Positions 1-9,268 of a stretch of 64,000 nt of DNA are shown in pieces (position 1 is the stretch's first letter; each line of letters starts with the position of its first letter). A program made the translations under genes and the position numbers. The DNA comes from Tricholoma matsutake (taxonomy: Eukaryota; Basidiomycota; Agaricomycetes; Agaricales; Tricholomataceae): the NCBI GenBank assembly GCA_026075535.2, contig AP026541.1, positions 3,658,001 to 3,722,000 on the forward strand, written 5' to 3'. Below the pieces are notes generated by a model that worked only from the letters and a program-made list of their open reading frames with translations, had not been told where the DNA came from and did not search any database.

Positions 1-164
1 CGTGAGTATCTCTTCTGCATCTCCATCCATCTCATCAGCTACAGCTTGACTGAACATGTCACACATTAAATCAGTCAAACTCAGTGTAATGAAAATCCAG
101 ACATACACTATCATTGCCTTGTCAGCCAGTACTGCCATTGCTGCACAAGTTAGGTTAAGCAGTT
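1..164. other. unassigned AT-rich stretch
   Basis: No open frame with recognisable similarity and no repeat structure is visible. It borders the palindrome-rich module to its right. Confidence 0.4.
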
Positions 165-505
165 CTTCTTCTTGTTTCTTGCTTCGTGAAAGGGTCTTGT
201 CTTCTTCCTGATTGGTGCTCCACAATGAACCAACAACAATGGGAGGGGAGGGACAACAACAATGACAGTGGACAATGATGATAACAGGGGACAGCGACAG
301 TGGCAGGGACGACAACAGGGGATGATGATGATGAGGGGGAGGGGGGGAGAACGACCATGACAACAGGATGACAATGGAGACGAGAGGGGGGGACAATGAC
401 AATGCCCACCCCCAGCCTCATGAGCAACTGCTCATAGGGTGGACCATGGGTGGAATGATGATGAGGCCCACCACAGCACCCTGGAGACAAAAAGGGGGGG
501 GACTT
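165..505 (-). repeat. palindrome-rich GT/CA module, copy 1 (inverted)
   Basis: On the plus strand this is rich in ACAAC, GATGATG and GGGGGA. Read in reverse it resembles the modules at 2300-3060, 8266-8760 and 21370-22310. The diagnostic element is the perfect palindrome ATGAGCAACTGCTCAT at 420-435 (7-bp arms, 2-nt loop). The open frames crossing it are low-complexity and not convincing as genes. It looks like an inverted, truncated copy of the composite repeat described for 1686-3564. Confidence 0.6.
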
Positions 506-589
506 TTTGTATTTTTTGTCCTTTGATATCTATAGTTATATTCAATTAAACTATTCATAAAAGATACCCCAAAGAAATTAGTAGTTTGG

Positions 590-1130
590 ATATCTGTGAA
601 GGTCTGTAATGAGGTCAGGAGAAGTTTGCCAATTATAAGGACATCAGTAGAAGTTTGTAATGAGGTCAGTAAAGTTTTGTAATGAGGTCAGTGAAGTTTT
701 GTAATGAAGTCAATAAAGCTTTGTAATGAGGTCAGTAAAGTTTTGTAATGAGGTCAGTAAAGTTTTGTAATGAGGTCAATAAAGCTTTGTAATGAGGTCA
801 GTAATGAGGTCAACAACATTTTGTAGTGAGGTCAGCAAAAGTTTGTAATGAGTTCAGTGAAATTTTGTAATGAGGTCAGTAAAAGTTGGTAATGAAGTCA
901 ACAAATTTTTGTAATGAGGTCCGCAAAAGTTTGTAATGAGATCAGTGAAATTTTGTAATGAGGTCAGTAAAAGATTGTAATGGTATGATGTTAGTAACAG
1001 TTTGTAATCAAGTCAGTAAAAGTATGTAAATAAGGTCAGTCAATGTGTGCAATGAGGTCAGTAAAAGCTTATAATCAAGTTGGCAAAAGCTTGTAAACCA
1101 GTCAGTACAAGTTTGCAGTGACTTTGTGCA
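590..1130. repeat. degenerate tandem repeat, unit about 21-22 bp (left arm)
   Basis: About twenty imperfect copies of a unit close to TTTGTAATGAGGTCAGTAAAG. The reverse complement of this unit (CTTTACTGACCTCATTACAAA) builds the arrays at 1440-1685 and 3573-3985, so the two tracts could pair as foldback arms around the unique stretch 1131-1440. Long inverted arms made of short direct subrepeats are the layout of Foldback-type elements; element identity is inferred. Confidence 0.75.
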
Positions 1131-1439
1131 CAAAAATTAGGGACACGATATAGTGGACACCTACTTTCATGCCTCGTGGTATCTGCACACAACACAACCA
1201 AACAACTCACACTGCCAACTGCATGAGACATACTAATGGCTCATTCATTCACACATGTCATTTTTGTAAGTCTTGCATCATTAAATGTGTAAATGACAAA
1301 TTAATGTTTATATTCACAGGTTAATACTTTGTGGCATTTGGTAAGCATATTGAGCTTAAATGTGAAATCAACCTGACGACCTATTGCAAGTTAAGTAATG
1401 ACTTTTGTAAGTTGTTTTTTAGTCAATATATTTATAGTG
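1131..1439. other. unique centre between the inverted tandem arms
   Basis: A 309-bp AT-rich stretch with no credible open frame. It would form the loop if the 590-1130 and 1440-1685 arrays paired. Confidence 0.4.
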
Positions 1440-1685
1440 CTAACTAAGTCGATCATTAGAAGCACATTATTGACTTCACTACAAACTTGTTCACTGCTTT
1501 GTTACAAACCTTTATTGACCTTGGCATAAACTATTACAAAAATATTATTGACTTTAATACAAGCCATTACAAATTTGTTTACTGACTTTGTTACAAACCT
1601 TTACTGAGCTTGGTGTAAACTATTACAAACATGTTATTGACTTCAATACAAACAAACCATTACAGACTTGTTTACTGACTTTGTT
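1440..1685. repeat. tandem array in opposite orientation (right arm, proximal part)
   Basis: Repeats of TTACAAACC, TTTACTGAC and TTATTGACTT in a higher-order unit of roughly 85 bp. The same array continues at 3573-3985, and the 1686-3564 insertion separates the two pieces. The last eight bases (ACTTTGTT, 1678-1685) are repeated directly after the insertion. Confidence 0.75.
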
Positions 1686-1842
1686 CAGTACTTTACAGTC
1701 CCCCACCTGTCCTAGTGGAGTCCAAGTGGAGTCCAAGTGGAATGCATTTCAACCAAATGATAAGTCAATTAGATATGAGCTCAAAGGACTTCGGAGTTGG
1801 TGAATTTCATAAAGTACCCACAAAATAAATTTGTGTACTGCA

Positions 1843-1922
1843 GGAATTGAACTCAAGACCTCACCATAAGGAATCACATGACAAACCAAACAAGTGTGCT
1901 CAACCACTTGAGCCACAGGAGA
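1843..1922 (-). ncRNA. tRNA-like Pol III promoter module (SINE-head-like)
   Basis: On the minus strand, a box A-like TGGCTCAAGTGG (1904-1915) followed by GTTGAGC gives a plausible D-arm. A box B-like AGTTCAATTCC (1843-1853) matches the consensus GGTTCRANNCC at 10 of 11 positions. Spacing is tRNA-like. A T4 run follows at 1823-1826 in the direction of transcription. I could not fold a complete cloverleaf with a paired acceptor stem, so this is more likely a tRNA-derived retroposon head than a working tRNA gene. It reads outward toward the 1686 end of its host element. Confidence 0.65.
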
Positions 1923-2026
1923 TTTATTAGGGTTCAATATAAGGTTTACTTATGACTCAACTTTTCATATTCTTCGAGGAGGCATTTTTCAAACAATTAA
2001 GATCAAAAAATTTTAATTAGCCACAT

Positions 2027-2267
2027 CCCTCGTGTAGGACACAAGGGAGTGGGTATAATATAATAATAAACAAAAAAAAACCCCTCTCGCATCTTGCGAG
2101 AGGGGGGGGATTATTACTATGTACATAAAAAACTAAACCCCTCGCGTTCGGCGCGAGGGGGGGATTCGTAAGTACTACAATATATATACCCCTCACATTC
2201 AGTGCGAGGGGGGAGCAGAGATAAATTAAAAATAATAAAGACCTCCCCATGCAAAATGCGGGGGAGG
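2027..2267. repeat. array of five GC hairpins at about 53-bp period
   Basis: Hairpins lie at 2027-2047, 2081-2105 (11-bp perfect arms), 2138-2160 (9-bp perfect arms, loop TTCGG), 2189-2211 (one A-C mismatch) and 2242-2267. Outer stem bases are shared (mostly CCCCTC pairing with GAGGGG) while inner stem and loop bases differ. They are separated by AT-rich spacers of about 28 bp. Centres are 51-56 bp apart from the second hairpin on. Two similar hairpins recur at 21303-21317 and about 21353-21384. Confidence 0.75.
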
Positions 2268-2339
2268 GGGGGTTGGGTGATGCGGTCTGGGGTGGGTGTC
2301 GTCGCCCACCCCTCCTCGCATGCGTCCGTCGCTGTAGCA

Positions 2340-3060
2340 AGCCACACCCATCATCCACCCTACAAGCAGAGGCTCGTAGGGTGCCGTGATCATCGTAACC
2401 CTGGTGTACCTGCCATCCACCCAATGAGCAGGTGCTCGTTGGCATGGGGTGGGTGTGTTGTCAGTTTTGTGGGTCTCCTAGTTCGGAGGGGTTGGGGGGA
2501 ATGGTCAGTGATGTGGCATGCAAGGGAGGGGGTAGGTGGGTATCCTGCTCCGCAGGTCTCCCGGTACCCCTCTGCCATCTCCTATCCTTTATCGACACCC
2601 TCACATCCCGTTTGGATGGGGAGGAGGGGGCTGGCATGGGTGTTGTTGGGTCTGGGTCGTTCTGGGTCCTGGTGCTGGTAGGCAGCGTCGTCATTGTCGT
2701 CGTCGACTGCACACACTCACGATCCACCCTATGAGCAGGGGCTCATAGGTGTGGGGTGGGTGTGTTGGCTCATTTGCGGGTGGTGGTGTCGTTACTAGTA
2801 GATTATAACCTAGAAAACTCAAAAAACAAGTTAGTTAGTTGATAAAAACAAAAACAAAACAAAACAAACTTATGTAGGGCCCAAACGACGCGATCTGTGT
2901 CATTTGGGCCCGCATTCCATCCATTCGGCTCATTTGCGGGTGGTGGTGATGGCGGATTGGGCATGGGAGTGGTGGCAGTGGGTGTCCATGCAGTGGTGGT
3001 GGTGGTAGAGAGAGGAGGGAAGGAGGCGGCGTCGACGGTGGTGGTGGTGGTGGTGAGTGA
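2340..3060 (+). repeat. palindrome-rich GT module, copy 2
   Basis: Contains three versions of the CACCC-ATGAGCAG-N-GCTCAT-GGGTG palindrome (about 2356-2383, 2417-2440, 2727-2750). An A-rich tract follows, and then an inverted repeat GGGCCCAAACGAC / GTCATTTGGGCCC at 2877-2911. GTGGTGGTG runs come next. The order matches 21370-22310, so the module is a unit. Open frames across it on both strands look like by-products of composition. Confidence 0.7.
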
Positions 3061-3150
3061 TGAGCTGGCACATTTGATGATGCGGCAATATGCTTTGTCA
3101 TACACAGCTGCACCACGGTACCTAATGCAAGTAGATGATGCCTCACACAA

Positions 3151-3245
3151 GGTACTGTGGTGTAATGGTTATATTGTGCATCATGATTGATTACATAAGC
3201 AACCTACAGAGATCTGGGTTCAATTCCTTTTCTTACACACTTTTT
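3151..3245 (+). ncRNA. tRNA-like Pol III promoter module
   Basis: Box A TGGTGTAATGG (3158-3168) fits TRGYNNARNGG exactly and box B GGTTCAATTCC (3217-3227) fits GGTTCRANNCC exactly; they are 48 nt apart. A T5 run at 3241-3245 would terminate Pol III about 18 nt after box B. The acceptor-stem pairing of a real tRNA is not apparent. The module reads outward toward the element end at 3564, mirroring the module at 1843-1922. A similar module sits in the same position at 22409-22483. Confidence 0.7.
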
Positions 3246-3249
3246 CAGT

Positions 3250-3430
3250 GGAATCCGACTGGACTCCACTCGGACTCCAACTGGACTCCAACCGGACTCC
3301 AACCAGACTCCAACCGGACTCCAACTGGACTCCAACCAGACTCCAACCGGACTCCAACTGGACTCCATTGGACTCCACTGGACCAGTCCGAGTGGAATCT
3401 GGTGTTTGAGTGGATTCCACTCAGAGTCCA
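3250..3430. repeat. GGACTCC minisatellite, unit about 12 bp
   Basis: About a dozen variants of GGACTCCAACYG. Related GGAGTCC/GGACTCC clusters lie next to the element ends at 1686, 3564, 4247, 6344 and 15456; the 22777 end has GGAATCC-type repeats instead. They therefore behave as subterminal repeats of this family, possibly transposase-binding sites (inference). Confidence 0.8.
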
Positions 3431-3572
3431 GTCAGACTGGACTGGGACTGGACTGGCAACTTTGCAGGCAGTTGGCTGGTGAACAGTCCTGGTGGACTCC
3501 AGTTGGACTCCGGTCGGACTCCAGTCGGAGTCTGACGGGAAAGGTGGTGGAGTGTAAAGACCTCACTTTGTT

Positions 3573-3985
3573 GCAAACCTTTACCGACCTTGGTATAAAC
3601 TATTACAAACATAGTATTGACTTCAATACAAACCATTACTGATCTTGGTATAAACCATTACAAATATGTTATTGACTTCAATACAAACAAACCATTACAA
3701 ACTTGTTTACTGACTTTGTTACAAACTTTTACTGACCTTGGTATAAACTATTACAAACATGTTATTGACTTCAATACAAAACATTACAAACTTGTTTACT
3801 GACTTTGTTACAAACCTTTACTGACCTTATAAACTATTACAAAAATGTTGTTGACTTCAATACAAACCATTACAAAAGTGTTGTTGACTTCAATACAAAC
3901 CGTTACAGACTTGTTTACTGATCTTGGTATAAACTATTACAAACATGTTTACTGACTTTGTTGCAAAGCTTTACTGACCTTGCTT
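3573..3985. repeat. tandem array, distal part of the right arm
   Basis: Continuation of the 1440-1685 array after the insertion: TTACAAACC, TTTACTGACCTTGG, TATAAACTATTACAAACATG and TTATTGACTTCAATACAAACC in rotation. Confidence 0.75.
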
Positions 3986-4127
3986 TAGTGCTTATTATAT
4001 ATGGTGTTAGTCTGGCTTGTATGAGTAATAATCAGCCTTGCAACTTGGACTACATCTGGACAATCATTCAGAAGTGTAAATTTTCATTATGAAGTTGATT
4101 TGAATGTAGTTTGCTTGAAGTCTTAGC

Positions 4128-4247
4128 AGAGTCCAAGTGGAGTCTGAGTGGAGTCCGAGCAGAGTCCTAGGACTGTCTGAGCAGTCCTAGTCCAAGTGGA
4201 GTCCGAGTGGAGTCCGCTTGGACTAGGGGGGGGAGTGTAAAGTACTG
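4128..4247 (+). repeat. element terminus with GAGTCC subterminal repeats
   Basis: GAGTCC-type repeats end in GGGGGGGGAGTGTAAAGTACTG at 4226-4247. Reverse-complemented, this end begins CAGTACTTTACACTCCCCC and matches the 1686 end at 18 of 19 positions. The next base opens Helitron-like coding sequence, so this is an element boundary. I find no convincing duplication pairing 4247 with another end. Confidence 0.65.
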
Positions 4248-5675
4248 CTTTCTGCAGACCAAAGATATTGACTAATTGCTGAAAACCCTGTTGCAGGTGC
4301 CTGGTTTTTTCACTTTATGACAACAATGTTTATTAAACATGTTCTGGGAATTGGAACAGCCCACAGTGGCATTTATGGAGATACATCAGGATACTATGGT
4401 ACTGTTGAGCAACAAGGATGTTTAACATTGCATTTACATATGCTATTATGGATAAAAGGTACAATGTCTCCAGATGATATGCGCCAGAGAATCACAGACC
4501 CTAGTTCTGATTTCCGCAAAAGCTTGGTTGAATACTTAGAAAGTACCCATTCTGGTGATTTTGTTGCTGGCTCTAGAGAGGCTGCAAAAGAAAATGTAAA
4601 CATAGCTTCTGCTCAACCTGGCTACCATGACCCTACAGAGACAATGCCTGAAACACCACCTAGTCACTGCCTTACAGAAAATTGTGAAGGATGTAAGCAA
4701 TGTGAGGCACTAACATCATGGTGGTCTCGTTTCAGATCAACAGTAGATGACATCATTCTCAGATCTAATATTCACAAATGTACAACAAATAAAAACAAAG
4801 ATGGCTCACAGAACAAGCTGTGCTCCTTTGTAGGGTGCTTGGACAATATATGGGGGAAATGCAAGGCTTGCTTTCCAAGACCACTTTTCACAAAAACAGA
4901 GGTAGATGATGAAACTGGCCACATAAATATGAAAAAGAGAGAGCCTTGGATCAACACTGTTACATATGTTGTCACTTACCTCTTTGTTGCAACATAGATG
5001 TTACAAGCTTGTGCTCAGGCACAGCAATCAAAGGAGTATTACTTTATGTAACCAATTATGTAACTAAGCCTACTCTGAAAACTCATGTCATATTTGAGAC
5101 TGAAGTCCATGTTCCAAAAAAATACTAAAATGCTTGCAGGCCCCAAGTCACATCAACAAAAAGCTCGCAAGCTGATAACGAAAATTGTGAATTCTTTGAC
5201 TGCAAAGCTGGAGATGGGCACCCCAATGATTTGCATATACCTTCTGGGACTCCTGGACCATTACACCAGCCACATGTTTACACCTTTTTATTGGCAGTCT
5301 TTTGTAAGCAATGCACAATCACCATGGCCACCACAAGATGACACACTAGAGGGTAAACAGGACACTGAGAATATAACATTATTCAAACAAGGTAACCAAG
5401 TAGTAGGAATGTCTCCAGTTAGTGATTACATTTTTTGACCCATACAGTTGGAATCTGTTTGCCTATATGACTGAATTGCTCAGGGCAGATGAGTGAAAAA
5501 ACCCAAACCACAAAAAGCCACAGCTGTTAAAAATGATGAATACTTACACACAGACAGTGAAAGTGACAGTGAGGACTGCATACAACCTGATCTGATAAAC
5601 ACCTCCAAGCAGATGTTTTTTGACTTTGCATCAGACCACCCTTTGGAAAAGTCTCATTGTACCCAGTGGCTTCCA
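4248..5675 (+). pseudogene. Helitron Rep fragment (truncated)
   Basis: Encodes the middle of a Helitron RepHel protein and aligns by eye with the copy split at 36676/55858. It includes the two-histidine metal motif HLHMLLW near 4430-4455 and the catalytic-tyrosine motif YVTNYVTK near 5040-5065. The N-terminal DUF6570-like region and the Pif1 helicase are missing. A frameshift lies near 4985 and several stops follow. It begins directly at an element terminus (4247) and runs without a gap into an unrelated transposase reading frame near 5675, which indicates a chimeric junction. Confidence 0.8.
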
Positions 5676-8265
5676 GGATGCTGGATCGATACCTGGAGAA
5701 TTGGAAGAACAAACTCCTTGCTGATGATCCCAAGGTTGAGTTTGATCCCACAGACCCTTGTGTTGTGTGTCATTCAACATGCAGCAGTAAGGTAACCATG
5801 AAGTACATCTGTGACGCAACACAGTGGTGGGAGCACATCAAGAAGTGTAATGGGAAGAAGAATGCAAGTGCAAACACACCCAGCTTGATGACCATGGGAT
5901 GGACAAAGAAAATGGTTAAATCAGAGGTCAAGAAGATAGGGAAAACCAGTTCATGTCCAGGGATCACCACTGGAGATGATGAGCGTGTCGAGGGGTATCT
6001 GGAGAGGACTGGTGTACTGCATGGTGGCATGCAATCAATCAAGGTAATTGCAGAAGACATGTTCCAGAAACTGTTCAGCAAACTTGGGAAACAAGGGAAG
6101 AGAAAGGTTCTCGATGCACAGAGACATGAGCAGAAGTGGTGGAACAACCATGGCAATATTTGTGTGGTTGCTGTTGCATGTAAGAAAACTGTGATAGATG
6201 GAGCACCTAATCGCCCTTTGCCATGTGAAGCTTGTGTGGCAGTACTGAAGAGCAAGGCATTTACTAATGCTTTACGCAAACCCACTAGTCCGAGTGGAGT
6301 CTGAGTGGAGTCCGCTCAGACTAGGGGGGGAGTGTAAAGTACTGTGTTCTTAGTGGCAAATATGACAACAAAGTTTTTGAAGGACTTGTCGAAGCTGTTG
6401 TGACTAAAAATGATCACAAGGAGCATGGTGTTGGGATGCAGAACTTTCAGTATGCTCCAGCATGGGATGAGATGTGTCATATTCTCAAAATCCATAGCCC
6501 TCGGGCCTATGAGTTGTTAAGTAACCATCTACCAATGCATAGCATCAGGAGTTTTTGGTATGTCTCCATGTAAATTTTTGCCAATTCCTGATGCTTATCA
6601 GTGATTAGAAAGAAAGAAGCACGACAACCATAGTTTCCAATGGAAATTGGCAATCATACATTTGAGCTAGTTTCGGATCATATCAAAGCTCTAAACTATG
6701 CTGGGCCTGTTGGCTTGAGTTGCAATGATACCAAATTATTTAGCAGCTTATGCTTGTACTGGGATTCAGATGAGAATTCCTATTTTTTGGTGGGTGGGGT
6801 AGACGGGCCTTACCATGTTGCAGATGCAGAGAGTGTTAAGGAGGTGATTGCTGAGGAAAGATCAGGAAGGCAACAAAGGTACAGTGACCAATAATTTACA
6901 ACAAAATAATTTGCTGGCATGACTTGTCTAATCATAAGTTGGGTTTAGGTCCATATGTGGTGTTTGATGGTCCCTGTGCCCAAGGTTGCACCGATCATAG
7001 TTGCCGCTATACCGATTGGCAATGACCTGAATGCCAACACACTTTTGGGGTACTTGAAGAGAGTCCTAGATGGTCTTATTGACCATGGTATTCAAGTAAT
7101 ATCATATGTATGTGGCGGAACAGAAGTAGAGCACTCTGTACAATACCTCTTGATTGACGAAGCTGAAAGAATTGACCACATCATAAAAAACCCTCAAACT
7201 GGTGGACCCGATACAACCATTACCATTGTTAAGTATTGAAACCAGCCAATGTGTATGATCCAGGATTCTAAACATGCACTCAAAACCTTTTGGAACAACC
7301 TCTTTTTGGGCGCATGCCTTCCAACACTGGGAAGCTTCACGGTGATATATGAATGTATATGAGGGATGGCCATGGAGGACAGTACCCCACTATTCAAGCG
7401 TGATGTTGAAAAACTTGACCGACAGGATGACAATGCAGCAGCAAGACTATTTTCAGCCAATGTTCTCAAGTTCCTTGCCAATAAACACCCAGATCACGCA
7501 GGCAAGATTGTCTATCTATTTATTTTTGGGGAGCTTGTGGATGCCTATCAGAACTGATCTATCACACATGCTGAGCGCCTCAAGCTTGTTCTCTGGGCAT
7601 GATACTTCCTAGATGCATGGGGGACATTTCTTGACAACTCAGAATACAAACGTTCTCATTACTTCCTTTCTCGCGAAGCCATCAACATTGCCCATATCAT
7701 CATTGAAGGTTATATCGCTCTTGTGCTCATCCATTGAGACCATTTGCCCCACCCATTTCTGCTCCTTCCTTGGCTACATTTGACTGAGGCTTGTGAACAT
7801 GGATTTGGAGAGGCTCATAATATAGTGAAGGATTTCATGCAGCTGGATCTCATCTACATGGTTCCCAGACTTTGCATCAAGATTTGTGAGGCAGTTTTTC
7901 AAGTGCAAGCCTCTGATCCAAAAGCACATGCTGCAGGATACAACCACACATACTTTGATAACACTGGTATAAATGTGTCTAACCTTGGGACATATCCTAC
8001 TGATGAAGATATCGACAATATAGCTGATGTAGCTGCTCAGGAAACTGACAGTGTCCTTGGGCTACTAGGTCTAGTCCCTATCCAACTACGTCACATGCAG
8101 ACTTGGAAGTTGTCGATGGTAACCACACTTCCAAGTATTGACAGTTGGTTCAAGCCAGGTAGCACAGCAGATGATGCGGACAATGTTGACAAGTGTGATG
8201 GTGATGAGTTGGACACAGATAGCTTGTCGGAGGCTCAACAACTTCAAAATCTCCTCAGCAATCCA
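5676..8265 (+). pseudogene. degenerate cut-and-paste transposase
   Basis: Broken frames together give a protein of roughly 800 residues. The N-terminal part has a Cys-rich zinc-finger-like segment (PCVVC... near 5755-5830). A middle part has VGLSCNDTKLFSSL near 6710 and SYFLVGGVDG near 6785. A later part has MIQDSKHALKTF near 7258 and EACEHGFGEAHNIVKDF near 7785. The wording resembles agaricomycete transposases with an RNase H-like core, perhaps related to P-element/THAP9 or hAT enzymes; I cannot fix the superfamily. Two likely introns remain: about 6557-6601 (GTATGT...CAG) and about 6880-6948 (GTACAG...TTTAG). Several stops and a terminal remnant at 6289-6344 disable it. A palindrome-rich module follows directly. 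Confidence 0.65.
6289..6344 (+). repeat. 56-bp right-end remnant of the GAGTCC/GTAAAGTACTG family
   Basis: Subterminal GAGTCC repeats followed by GGGGGGGAGTGTAAAGTACTG, interrupting the transposase frame. No matching left end is adjacent, so it is a truncated insertion or an internally deleted copy. Confidence 0.6.
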
Positions 8266-8760
8266 CCTTGCAAGCAGGGGCTCACAATGGTGGTGGCTGG
8301 TGCTGGTCATTGTCCTTCTCATTCCTCCTGCTGTCCCTTCCTGTCATCCCTGTCATCTGTTTTCATTGGCCCCTGCCATCTTGTCATTGTTGTTATCAAT
8401 AGTTTAAATTAGTACCTAAAAAACTTTGTTAGTAAAAAAAGAAAGAAATGAGAAAAGAAAGAAAAAACTTACTTGCAGCCCAAGAGATGTCCATTGACAT
8501 CTCTTGGGCCTTTTCTCGTCATTTGCTGCTGCTTCTTGTTTGTTGTTGTCATCCCATCTCATCATCCAGTTGTCTTGTCCAGTCATTGTCTCATTGTCCA
8601 GTCTTCCAGTTGTCTTGTCCTGTCATCCTGGTGCCCATTCCCACCCCATGAGCAGTTGCTTGCAGCAGTGGTTCTGGGTCCTAGGGTGGTGGCTGTGTTG
8701 GCCATTGTTGTGGTTTTGAGGCTGCAGTGTCATTATAACATAGATAAAACCTATCATTAA
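8266..8760 (+). repeat. palindrome-rich module, copy 3
   Basis: Starts with CCACCTTGCAAGCAG...GGCTCACAATGGTGG and contains a second ATGAGCAG-type palindrome near 8646-8670. Between them, 8478-8491 and 8496-8509 form a perfect 14-bp inverted repeat (GCCCAAGAGATGTC and complement) around a 4-nt loop. Order and spacing match copies 2 and 4. This copy lies directly downstream of the transposase pseudogene. Confidence 0.65.
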
Positions 8761-8769
8761 GGAAAATTC

Positions 8770-8784
8770 GAGCTCTTTACACTT
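8770..8784 (-). repeat. candidate inverted element terminus
   Basis: GAGCTCTTTACACTT, followed by AGGCACATATTCC, resembles the reverse complement of the 22740-22777 end (AGGAATATGTGGGGGAGTGTAAAGACCTC-type, given here in part). No target duplication was found. Confidence 0.4.
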
Positions 8785-8894
8785 AGGCACATATTCCTGG
8801 AATGATGTCATGGAATATAGTGATGTTATATATCATTCTGATTGGTTTTTCAAGCTGATTATGAAAATGGCATTCACGTAGTCATGTGACCTAC

Positions 8895-9257
8895 TATAAG
8901 GGCAACCTAAGCCTCTAGCAAAGGGAAATCCAAAGAGAAAACTCTAAAGATCCCTTTGCCAGTGCCCAGTATATGTGAAAACTGCAAAAATCCAATAATA
9001 ACTAAAAATAGAAAAGGCGGAGATAGGCTGATCAAGGCTGCCGCATGACATAATACCAAGGGGTAGATGTCGGAAGGGTACTCCGTCTCTAAATATAAAA
9101 CTGTCAACATGCACAAATGTGATAGAAAGGGAAATTAGTAATAAAATAAGGGAAAAATCATAGAAAATAAAGAATAGAAGGAAATGAGGCGAGAAAAAAT
9201 ATAGGACAAACGTAAAAAATAGGAAAAACACATGGGACACCCTCTAGTCCCCTTACA
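8895..9257 (-). repeat. 3' LTR of Gypsy A
   Basis: 363 bp; in element orientation it starts TGTAAGGGGAC and ends GGTTGCCCTTATA. A purine tract AAGGGGGGTGA lies just inside it (9258-9270 on the plus strand). The open frame across it encodes a hydrophobic Phe-rich peptide and is an artefact. Confidence 0.93.
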
Positions 9258-9268
9258 TCACCCCCCTT

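Larger units (their letters stand above)
1686..3564. mobile_element. non-autonomous hAT-like element with tRNA-like modules
   Basis: The left end is CAGTACTTTACAGTCCCCC. The right end, reverse-complemented, is GAGGTCTTTACACTCCACC, matching at about 14 of 19 positions. Both flanks carry the 8-bp sequence ACTTTGTT (1678-1685 and 3565-3572), the duplication length typical of hAT transposons. A caveat is that the target is itself a tandem repeat containing that octamer. Inside, from left to right, are GGAGTCC repeats, a minus-strand tRNA-like module, a hairpin array, palindromes, GT-rich DNA, a plus-strand tRNA-like module and GGACTCC repeats. No transposase frame is present, so movement would need a protein in trans; the degenerate transposase at 5676-8265 is a candidate source family. 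Confidence 0.65.

Noticed and set aside
600..1120. CRISPR-like appearance of regular short repeats
   Set aside because: The repeats are contiguous and degenerate with no unique spacers, and the context is a eukaryotic nuclear genome.
2027..2267. Hairpin array as a set of transcription terminators or mitochondrial-type double hairpins
   Set aside because: No gene lies upstream in a sensible position, T-runs do not follow the stems, and the flanks are nuclear transposon sequence.
2202..2748. Overlapping open frames on both strands as genes
   Set aside because: They lie across palindromes and GT-rich repeats, with no recognisable domain and equally long frames on both strands.
3151..3245. A true tRNA gene
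   Set aside because: A and B boxes are consensus, but acceptor and anticodon stems do not pair convincingly; the same holds at 1843-1922 and 22409-22483.
1686..4247. A single larger element from 1686 to 4247, since those ends match best to each other
   Set aside because: The flanks (ACTTTGTT and CTTTCTGC) do not form a duplication, while 1686-3564 has an exact 8-bp one. Chance in the tandem-repeat target cannot be fully excluded.
8907..9240. Open frames inside LTRs (Phe/Ser-rich, hydrophobic), also at 14447-14743, 37544-37933, 44072-44392, 48682-49064 and 54356-54676
   Set aside because: They coincide with LTR copies and carry no domain; the hydrophobic translation comes from T-rich U3 sequence.
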